DNA of 24,993 bases, taken from positions 1 through 24,993 of the forward strand of contig JADJOY010000062.1 of the NCBI GenBank assembly GCA_016713535.1, in the 5' to 3' direction. The position numbers and the translations under genes were made by a program. How positions within the stretch are numbered: position 1 is the stretch's first letter; each line of letters opens with the position of its first letter. Shown piece after piece: positions 1 through 6,792 of this stretch. The notes beneath the pieces are model-generated. The model was not told the DNA's origin. It was given only the letters and a program-made list of their open reading frames with translations, and did no database searches. The stretch comes from JADJOY01 sp016713535 [NCBI: Deltaproteobacteria bacterium]. GTDB taxonomy: Bacteria; JADJOY01.

Positions 1-371
1 TCCTCGGCCTGCCGGTGATGCAGCGCTGGACCGACGACCGCGGCCGCTCGCTCGGTGTGGCTGGGGCTCGGCGGCGGCAGGTTCCTCGCGGTCCAAGGCG
101 CGCCGAGCGCACGCGCCCCAAGCGCGTGACGAGGCGCCCGGCTGGCACTGCGTCGCGTTCGGCATCGAAGCCGCGGGCCGCGAGCGCTGGCGCGCGCGCC
201 TCGAGCGCGCGGGCCACCCGGTGTTCCGGGAGACCGCCTTCACGCTCTACGTGCGCGATCCCGATGGCAACGTGGTCGCTCAGCCACCACCCCGTGGCGG
301 TGGAGGTCGAGAAGCCCGCGCCCAGTCCGCCCCGCAGACGCCCCGCCTCGTTACCGGCCCGCCGGCGCTGA
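1..371 (+). CDS. VOC/glyoxalase-fold protein, 5'-truncated and frameshifted
   Basis: This is the C-terminal part of a vicinal-oxygen-chelate (glyoxalase/bleomycin-resistance fold) protein; the start lies outside the window. Frame 3 opens with LGLPVMQRWTDDRGRSLG. After a one-base loss near position 55 the frame moves to a run reading VWLGLGGGRFLAV. A third frame from about 143 gives GWHCVAFGIEAAGRERW, then VFRETAFTLYVRDPDGNVV, the usual last strand of a VOC domain. A further shift near 280 gives SHHPV and runs to the TGA at 369-371. The pattern of a glycine-rich strand followed by DPDGN near the C-terminus is characteristic of the fold, but substrate and metal use cannot be told. At least three indels interrupt it. 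It converges on the outer-membrane protein gene. Family assignment is fairly secure and function is unknown. Confidence 0.6.
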   Translation, partial: LGLPVMQRWTDDRGRSLGVAGARRRQVPRGPRRAERTRPKRVTRRPAGTASRSASKPRAASAGARASSARATRCSGRPPSRSTCAIPMATWSLSHHPVAVEVEKPAPSPPRRRPASLPARRR

Positions 372-552
372 GCCCGGGCGTGTCATCGCCGCGAGGTACG
401 CGCCAGAGGCGCGCCGACGAGCTCCGGCCGGTCGATGTGGGGTGGGGGCCCCGCAGAAGGCCGCTTGCGTGCGGGGTGGGGGGTCTGGAACAGGCCCCGA
501 GGAAGCGTCGGTAGGCGCGAGGACCTCGCATCCGTGAGTTTCTCGGCGCCGC

Positions 553-2131
553 TCACTGCCAGGCGTAGACCACGTTCGCGAGGCCTCGTCGTTGCGGCGG
601 AACTGGCCAGAGGGCCCGTCGTCGGGCCCTCGTTAACCAGCACGCCGGCCTCGGCGGTGAGGCCGTCGAGAGGACACGGTAGCCGAGCTTCGGCATCACC
701 ACGAACTCGCCGCGCCATGATCCGCGCAATCGTGAGGTCCACCGTGAGGTCTCGCGCAGGAAGCTGCGCCGCATCCGCAGGAGCAGCCGTCCTCGAGCTG
801 CTCTGGATCAGGCCCGGCACCGGGTCGAGCATGACGTCGAGGTAGCCAAGACGACGTCGAAGATCCAGTCGCCGGTCACGTTTCGACCGCAGGCCGCGGT
901 TCACGGTGTCGCGCTCGACCGAGATCGGGATCAGGGATGGCAGCGTCTGGTTGGAAGTACTGCTCATTCGGCGGAAAGGAACCGCTCGACCAGCGGCTGG
1001 AAGTCGACGAAGTCCAGGAGTTGGTGAAGAGCGTGTCGGAGCTGATGTCGTAGTTGAAGCGCCGCCCCTGGATGTAGGCGAAGCGTTCCTGATCGTGAGG
1101 TCCCAGGCCCGGAGGTCGATAGCCGCCGCCGAAGAGGCGGATGCGGTCGAGGCGCGGCGTGAACACCATGTCCGCCGTGACCGTCGGGGGGGTGTGCCGA
1201 GGCCGGGCGAGAACGAGGTCATCGTCCCGACAGCTCACCCGTGGGGGATGGTGTCGTAGCCGTCGAAGTAGGAGAGGTCGACGTCGAAGCCGCCCACGAA
1301 CGCGCTCCACTGACCGGCCCACTGGAGGTGATTCGCCGAGATCGACAGCGCCTCGCCCTCGCTGACCGTGAGGTTGGTCGTCACCGGGAAGGGCGAGAGA
1401 CGGTTGAACGGCGGCTCGTCGCTCAGGAGGCCCGGGTCGACGATCACCTCCTGCGGGATGCGCAGGAGCGGCGGATACCAGCGCTCCTCCTCGGTGGGCA
1501 GCCGGAACGAGCCCGCGATCGGCAGGAACACGCCCTCGAGGACCATCATCTCGAACGGTCCGCGGAGGCGGGGACCTGATCGGGGATGAACTTGAAGTCG
1601 ACGGGATCCCGATCTTCGAGGCGCTCCCCGATCGTCGAGGGGCGGGTGAACTCGGCCGGGTTCAAGCGGTCGGTCGGGTTCCCGCGCGTCGAGCTTTCCC
1701 CCCACGCGAACTTCTGGATGCCGGCGCGCAGCGCCGACGCCGGCAGCTCGAGGTCGAGGTAGGCCTCCTCGAACTCCACGTACGGCGTCGAGTCCTGGAA
1801 CACCGAGCGGAAGTCGTGGACTTGTGCTCGTTGTCCGGGTCGAGGACGGTAGCGTCGGAGCGCATCAGCGTGCGCGTGACGATCTTGGCCTTCGAGCGAG
1901 CGCGGCCTCGGCGTGCAGTCCGAGGTCGAAGGTCGTGGTACTCGGTGGGCGTGCCGTCGTCGAAGCGCAGCACCGCGCGCAGCTTGGCGGAGGCGTCGGC
2001 GTCGGCTTCAGCGCGCCGGCCTCCGCCTCGTAGCCGTGCTGCGGAACCTGCATCAGCACGGCGGCGGCCACGCCCGCGAGCGCGCAAAGTAACCAGCCGG
2101 CGCGCATCCGGGGGAGGGCGAGACGGCTCAC
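553..2131 (-). CDS. Outer-membrane beta-barrel protein, DUF1302-like (frameshifted)
   Basis: I stitched this gene across many frame jumps. A GTG start at 2131 (alternative ATG at 2107) gives a signal peptide containing MRAGWLLCALAGVAAAVLM. The most diagnostic stretch, about 1820-1560, reads VFQDSTPYVEFEEAYLDLEL and then GIQKFAWGESSTRGNPTD with RLNPAEF. This resembles the strand-turn signature of DUF1302-type and related porin-like proteins (EAYLDL, then a K-x-x-WG motif, then a D-x-x-NP motif). Later frames give FEMMVLEGVFLPIAGSFRLP, FVGGFDVDLSYFDGYDTIP and the terminal NVVYAWQ before TGA (553-555); an aromatic-rich end fits a barrel. About 525 codons is right for the family. It lies 71 bp downstream of the LolA-like gene on the same strand, a pairing commonly seen with MMPL-type lipid exporters, although no MMPL gene is present here. 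No Shine-Dalgarno decides between the two starts. Confidence 0.6.
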
Positions 2132-2201
2132 GGCGGTCGCGGTCGTGAGGGAAACGGTTCAGCCAGGCGGGGCAGGGGACGCCGTGGGTCTCGCGGCAGG
2201 A

Positions 2202-2989
2202 TCATGGACCCTTCTCGAGCATGCGCTGCGTGAACAGCTCGTCGTCGAGGGGCTTGTCGAACTCCGAGGCCGTCCATCTCGAGGAGCGTCGCTGTGGGCG
2301 CTCTCGTCGCTCGACATCTCAGCTTCGCCGGTGGGGATGCCGTCCACCACCGTGACGGCCTGGACCATCAGGGTCTTCTCGAGCGCGCCCTTGCGATCGT
2401 AGAACACCGGCCCTGGCCGGTAGTCGCTCTTTGCGGATGTAGCTCACCGCCTTCGAGTACTCGTCGTCCTCCTCCGAGCTTCTTGGGAGTGCTCTCGATC
2501 ACCCACCGCCTGGTCGCCGACGGTGTCCTCGCGCAGCAGCTGTCGCTCGTCGTCGTCGACGTCGCGGGTGGCCATGTCGTCGTACGAGAAGTCGGTGCCC
2601 ATGAAGCCTCTGGTTCTTGTTCGACGACGTGATCTTGCGGGTGCGCTTGAGGGCCGGGAGGTAGAGGCCACTGGTCGTCGTCCTGATCGGGCGCCTTGTA
2701 GCTGAACTGGAGGAAGCCCGTGCCCTTGACGTCCGCGGGCTCGAGGAAGAAAAGCACCGACTTGCTGTCCGGGCCGTACTTGGTGTAGGTGGTGACCTTA
2801 CAGAACCCGCTTGTCGCCGGACTTGTCGACCAGCGTCATCGTCATGTTGCCGCGGCGGGTCTGCGGCTTTTCCTGGATGGCCTGCGACTGCTGCATGACG
2901 TCGTGAGCGCTGATCGCGTGGGCGGTGCCGCCGAGCAGCAAGGAGAGCGCCGTCGCCGCGCAGACGAGACGAAGGGTGGGTCGCGACAT
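2202..2989 (-). CDS. LolA-like outer-membrane lipoprotein-sorting protein (frameshifted)
   Basis: This is a periplasmic protein of the LolA-like family that accompanies outer-membrane barrels and lipid exporters. The ATG at 2989 is supported by GAGAGGAG just upstream. The signal peptide contains RLVCAATALSLLLGGTAHA and is followed by AHDVMQQSQAIQEKPQTRRG with NMTMTLVDKSGDKRV. Other frames supply VTTYTKYGPDSKSVLFFLEP, ADVKGTGFLQFSYK, then LPALKRTRKI-like residues, FMGTDFSYDDMATRDVDDDE, DTVGDQAV, KGALEKTLMVQAVTVVDGIP and the end FTQRMLEKGP before TGA (2202-2204). The phrases FMGTDFSYDDM and RTRKI are hallmarks of the family (it includes proteins annotated as outer membrane lipoprotein-sorting protein). 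About 262 codons matches the usual length. At least six one-base indels break the frame. It is the first gene of a two-gene operon with the barrel protein and has a good sigma-70-like promoter upstream. Confidence 0.72.
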
Positions 2990-3059
2990 GACTCGAGCTC
3001 CTCTCGGCTTTCGCCGTGCGGGTGGCGCCGCCTCGCGCGCGCCGCCGAAGCGGCGCGCC

Positions 3060-3089
3060 ATTATTCGGATTCCCTCTTTAGCGCGTCAA
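3060..3089 (-). promoter_or_regulatory. Sigma-70-like promoter for the LolA-like/barrel operon
   Basis: On the minus strand TTGACG (3089-3084) and AATAAT (3065-3060) are separated by 18 bp; each box matches the consensus at five of six positions. Transcription would start near 3053, giving a leader of about 65 nt before the ATG at 2989. This is a sequence match only. Confidence 0.45.
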
Positions 3090-3100
3090 GGTCGGGAACG

Positions 3101-3112
3101 GAAACGCGTTTC
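3101..3112. promoter_or_regulatory. Perfect 12-bp palindrome GAAACGCGTTTC
   Basis: A perfect palindrome lies just upstream of the minus-strand -35 box, in an intergenic region that is noticeably less GC-rich than its surroundings. It could be an operator, but no regulator can be named. Confidence 0.3.
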
Positions 3113-3168
3113 ACTTGCTTTCGCTAAGGTCTGGAAATAGCACGAGCTTTCTTCGCCTGGCGGGAGTT

Positions 3169-3203
3169 GGCGCGCTGACGCGCCGTGTCAAATTTTCTTG
3201 ACA
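3169..3203. promoter_or_regulatory. Paired inverted repeats in the divergent intergenic region
   Basis: Two symmetrical elements sit next to each other: GGCGCG-ctga-CGCGCC (3169-3184) and TGTCAA-attttc-TTGACA (3186-3203). The second is an AT-rich 18-bp dyad that stands out in this genome and places a perfect -35 hexamer TTGACA on each strand. On the plus strand it is about 90 bp before the deoxynucleoside kinase start, but no convincing -10 box follows at 16-18 bp. The arrangement suits a dimeric repressor covering a promoter. The cognate regulator is unknown. Confidence 0.4.
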
Positions 3204-3291
3204 GTGGCGGAGACCGCGTGCTACGCAAGCACCTTCGCGCGTGTTCCCGCGGGTTCTCCGACCGGACGCCGAGCTTCCGCCTCCTCTCGCC

Positions 3292-3931
3292 ATGGAAGCC
3301 CCCCGGTACATCGTCATCGAAGGCCCCATCGGGGTCAGCAAGACGAACCTCGCTAAGCTCTGGCGGGGTGCCAGGCCCGCTGCATCTTCGAGAAGGTCGA
3401 CGAGAACCCGTTCCTCGGGAAGTTCTACCAGGACCGCGCCAAGCACGCGTTCCAGACCCAGATCTTCTTCCTGCTCAGCCGTTTCCAGCAGCAGAAGCTG
3501 ATCGGGCAGGGGGATCTCTTCCAGCGGGTCACGCTCGCGGACTACCTGTTCGCGAAGGACCGGATCTTCGCGCACCTGAACCTCGACGAGAACGAGGTCG
3601 CGCTCTACGAGCAGATCTACCGGCTGCTGGATGCGCGCATCGTGAAGCCCGATCTGGTGGTCTACCTTCAGGCCCGCCCGGAAGTGCTGATGCAGCGCAT
3701 CCGCAAGCGCGGCGTCGACTTCTGAAGCTAACATCACCGCGCCCTACCTCGAAGAGCTCACGCGCGCGTACAACGGAAGTTCTTCTTCCAGTACTCGGAG
3801 ACGCCGCTGCTCGTGGTGCACACCTCGGAGATCGACTTCGTCGAGCGGCGCAGAGACTTCGACAACTGGTTCACGAGATCCGCCGCATGCGCGGCGGGAC
3901 GCAGTACTATCAGCCCATCGGTTCACGCTGA
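3292..3931 (+). CDS. Deoxynucleoside kinase (frameshifted)
   Basis: This enzyme would phosphorylate deoxyribonucleosides in the cytosol, feeding dNTP salvage. From the ATG at 3292 the protein begins MEAPRYIVIEGPIGV with a Walker A loop (GPIGVSKT, residues about 12-19). A frame jump near 3370 leads into a clean stretch, 3385-3725: CIFEKVDENPFLGKFYQD, TQIFFLLSRFQQQKL, FQRVTLADYLFAKDRIFA and IVKPDLVVYLQARPEVLMQR, followed by RKRGVDF. The E-x-x-x-ENPFL, DYLFAKD and IRKRG lid motifs are typical of the deoxyadenosine/deoxyguanosine kinase family. An extra T near 3724 creates a false stop; removing it continues as EANITAPYLEELTRAYN. Later frames give FFFQYSETPLLVVHTSEIDF, then IRRMRGGTQYYQPIGSR and TGA (3929-3931). 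About 213 residues is normal. The loop normally reads GVGKT; here it is GVSKT. It precedes panBCD on the same strand. Confidence 0.75.
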
Positions 3932-4160
3932 GCCGGACCACCGCCGGCCGAAGGAGCTCGTACCCTCGCTCGACCCGAAGCGCTCGAACCGTTCCCCGCG
4001 CCGTGAAACGCCACCTCGGTGAGCGCGAGCGCCCGGAGCGAAGCGAGCCCGCCGACGTCATCCGGAGCCGAGAGAGTACCCCGCACCGACCACCCGTGGA
4101 GCCCGGCTCGAACAGGCGCTCGATCGTCGCGACCGCACGACGGGCAGCCGGAGGGAAGCC
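3932..4160 (+). other. Spacer between kinase and panB; no gene seen
   Basis: This 229-bp stretch contains no recognisable coding motif in any frame. It has simple GAGCG-type repetition around 4020-4050 and ends with the panB Shine-Dalgarno GGAGGGA (4150-4156). A separate promoter for panB may be here, but I see no convincing pair of boxes. Confidence 0.4.
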
Positions 4161-4970
4161 ATGGGCCCGAAGCCGAAGTCGAAGAAAGTCACCGTTCCCG
4201 AGCTGGTCGCGATGAAGGGCCGTGGTGAGAGATCACCATGGTCACCTGCTACGACGCGACCTTCATGCGCATCCTCGACCAGGCTGGCGTCGAGATGGTG
4301 CTGTGGGCGACAGCCTCGGCATGGTCATCCAGGGCGATCCAGCACGCTCGAGGTGACGCTCGAGGACATGATCTACCACGGTCGCATCGTGGCCGCGGGA
4401 TCACGCACGCGCACCTCGTCCTCGACATGCCGTTCGGCAGCTACCAGGTCTCGGTCGAGGCGGCGCGCAACGCGGCGCGGCTGGTGAAGGAGGGCGGTGC
4501 CGAGTCGGTGAAGGTCGAGGGCGGACGCGGGGTCGCGGCGGTGGTTCACGCCATCCATCGCATCGGGTCCCGGTGGTGGGCCACCTCGGGCTCACGCCTC
4601 AGTCGATCCACCAGCTCGGAGGTTTCCGGATCCAGGGGCGCACCCGCGACACCGCGCAGGCGCTCCTCGAGGACGCGCAGGCGCTCGAGGAGGCCGGCGC
4701 GTTCGCGATCGTGCTCGAGGGAATCCCGGGCGAGCTCGCCGAGAAGGTGACCGCCGCGATCCGGGTCCCGACGATCGGTATCGGCGCCCGTCCCGGCTGC
4801 GACGGCCAGGTGCTCGTGATCTACGACCTGCTCGGCATGGACAACAACTGGAATCCAGTTCACCAAGAAGTACGCGAACCTCAACGACGTGATCGTGAAG
4901 GCCGTGAGCGCTTACATCGAGGACGTGAAGAGCGGCTCGTTCCCGGCCCCGGAAGCACACCTTCCACTGA
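4161..4970 (+). CDS. panB: 3-methyl-2-oxobutanoate hydroxymethyltransferase (frameshifted)
   Basis: PanB transfers a hydroxymethyl group from 5,10-methylene-tetrahydrofolate to 2-oxoisovalerate to make ketopantoate, the first committed step to pantothenate. The ATG at 4161 follows GGAGGGA. Frames joined in order give [40 protein letters not shown], a [16 protein letters not shown] run broken by one-base losses near 4303 and 4340, [113 protein letters not shown] and [12 protein letters not shown]. They end [14 protein letters not shown] before TGA (4968-4970). Metal-binding aspartates (VGDS and LDMP) and the catalytic glutamate (LEGIP) are visible. Roughly 270 residues is the family length. 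At least seven indels, mostly one base missing from a run, interrupt it. Confidence 0.85.
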
Positions 4971-4976
4971 GCCGAA

Positions 4977-5826
4977 TGCCGTGGACACGATCCCGTCGAT
5001 CACCGCGATGCGGTCGCGGAGCGAGCGCGAGCGCGGCGCGGGACGCCGCGTCGCGCTCGTCCCCCCCTGGGCTACCTCCACGAAGGGCACCTGAGCCTGG
5101 TGCGCGAGGCGCGGGGCCGCGCCGACGTGGTCGTGGTCAGCCTGTTCGTCAACAAGATCCAGTTCAACGACGCCAGGGACTTCGACAGCTATCCGCGCGA
5201 CCTCGGGCGGGACGCGCGGATGCTCGAGAGCGTCGGTGCCGACGTGCTGTTCGCGCCCGAGCACGAGGACATGTACCCGCGCGGCTTCCGCACTCGCGTC
5301 GAGGTCGACGGCATCACCGAGCGCCTCCGTGCGGCGCCTTCCGCCCCGGCCACTTCCGCGGGTCACCACCGTGGTCGCCAGCTCTTCACGCGACGCGCCC
5401 GCACGTCGCGATCTTCGGTGAGAAGGACTACCCAGCAGCTCGTCACGATCCGCACCATGGCGCGCGATCTGAACATGGAGGATCGAGGTGATCGGCTTGC
5501 CGACGGTGCGCGAGCCCGATGGGCTCGCGATGTCGAGTCGCAACGTGCGTCTCACGCCCGAGCAGCGTCGAGCTGGCGCGGGCGATCCCGGACACGCTCT
5601 TCGAGGCCGCGAAGCGGGTCCGCGGTGAGAAGGACGCCGCGGGCTTGGCAGGCTGGGTGCGCGAGCGGCTCGCGCGGACGGCGCAGTTCCGAGTCGAATA
5701 CGTCGAGATCGTGGACGCCGAGGACTCGCCCGCTGACCGAGCTGGTGCGCCCCGCCCGGCTCGCCATTGCGCTGCATTTGGGACCATACCCGCCTCATCG
5801 ACAACGTCGCGCTCGATCCTGCATGA
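4977..5826 (+). CDS. panC: Pantoate--beta-alanine ligase (frameshifted)
   Basis: PanC condenses pantoate with beta-alanine using ATP to form pantothenate. The start is the ATG at 4977, six bases after the panB stop. Joined frames read [27 protein letters not shown], then [129 protein letters not shown] and [13 protein letters not shown]. They end [11 protein letters not shown] before TGA (5824-5826). The HEGH ATP-binding motif, FGEKD and the MSSRN signature are all present, and about 283 residues is normal. The usual PTMGYLHEGH appears as [10 protein letters not shown] next to a run of seven C (5061-5067), where the frame is also lost. About eight indels are spread through the gene. Confidence 0.85.
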
Positions 5827-5999
5827 TGGTCAGAACTCGTCGAGATCGTTGCCGAAAGGGCGGGTCTCCTCGAAACGTTCCGGATCGGATAAAGGAAATG
5901 CAGGCACGAATGACGCGGTAGCGCTACACCGATTGCCGGAGTCCTCAGTGCGGGATGCGACCTCGATGCCCGAGGCGGATACCCGCGAAGGAGAACTGG
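5827..5999 (+). other. panC-panD spacer
   Basis: This 173-bp spacer shows no recognisable coding motif. The panD Shine-Dalgarno GAAGGAGA lies at its 3' end, about five bases before the start codon. The genes on either side are co-oriented, so they are probably co-transcribed. Confidence 0.4.
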
Positions 6000-6406
6000 A
6001 TGATCCGCTCGATGATGAAGTCCAAGATTCACCGCGCAACGGTCACCGACGCCAACCTCAACTACGTGGGGAGTGTGACGATCGACCGTGACCTGCTCGA
6101 GGCCTCCGACATCTATCCCTACGAGCAGGTGTGCATCTGGAACGTGACGAACGGTGAGCGCTTCGAGACCTACGCCATCGAAGGACCCCGGGGAGGCGGT
6201 GACATCTGCCTCAATGGCGCGGCGGCGCGCAAGGTCGCGGTAGGCGACGTGGTCATCATCGCGACCTACGCCCAGATGAGCGACGCCGAGGCCATCCCAG
6301 CACAAGCCGACGGTCGTGCTGGTCGACGAGGCGAACAAGATCGTGAGCGTGAGCGCCGACGAGGTCCGCGTTCACACCCAGCCCCAAGCTCCGCGCCGTC
6401 GGCTGA
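6000..6406 (+). CDS. panD: Aspartate 1-decarboxylase precursor (3' frameshift)
   Basis: PanD makes beta-alanine from L-aspartate for PanC. It is a pyruvoyl enzyme that self-cleaves between a glycine and a serine. From the ATG at 6000, preceded by GAAGGAGA, the protein starts [20 protein letters not shown] and continues [20 protein letters not shown]; Gly24-Ser25 is the cleavage site. [40 protein letters not shown] and [14 protein letters not shown] follow in one frame up to about 6296. An indel there moves to [21 protein letters not shown] last shift near 6380 gives PKLRAVG before TGA (6404-6406). About 135 residues fits the family. It is the best preserved gene in the first 6.4 kb and closes the panBCD cluster. 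Confidence 0.88.
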
Positions 6407-6792
6407 GCCACGGCGCCCCGGACGGCGCGTTCACGAGAGCCCGATTCCGAAGAGGGATGGGGCTCTCGGCACTCCACAGGGGCTGGGCGCCTGTTGCGCG
6501 TTGCGCCTCGCAACGCGCGCCAGGCTCCTTGGCGCCGGGCTCCGCAGCGCACCGTGCACGCTTCGGTTGCGGGCCGGAGGCGTGGCCGGTACACTGGGAC
6601 AACCGCGGAGAGCAACACGAAAGCAAGTCGTCCCGCGGGGTTGTCGCGGCGCACGGCACGGCTTCGGCGGGCGCTGGTTCCTCGGGACCGAGGCCGCGGG
6701 GTTGACCGCGCTCGCAGGATCACGCACCAGAGGCACCCACGAGGGGACTTCCCCCTTCGAACGGGTGCGTCGTCCAGAGAGGGTTTCGTAAG
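6407..6792 (+). other. Intergenic region before korAB: hairpins and possible promoter
   Basis: No coding motif is visible in this 386-bp stretch. It holds an 8-bp hairpin, GAGAGCCC (6435-6442) with GGGCTCTC (6460-6467), that could terminate the pan operon. It also has a perfect 10-bp stem, GCGCGTTGCG (6496-6505) with CGCAACGCGC (6509-6518). A weak promoter-like pair, TTGCGG (6567-6572) and TACACT (6590-6595) at 17 bp spacing, may serve korAB. The korA ribosome-binding site AGAGAGGG is at 6776-6783. Confidence 0.4.
6496..6518. repeat. Perfect 10-bp inverted repeat, 3-nt loop
   Basis: The arms GCGCGTTGCG and CGCAACGCGC pair without mismatch around CCT. No T-run follows on either strand, so it is either a structural element or a dispersed hairpin rather than a classic terminator. 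Confidence 0.5.

Noticed and set aside
610-629. AGGGCCCG-tcgt-CGGGCCCT hairpin
   Set aside because: It lies inside the barrel protein coding region and is explained by Gly-Pro codons.
1-6406. Programmed ribosomal frameshifting in the pan genes
   Set aside because: Too many jumps at different sequences, in both directions and in unrelated genes.
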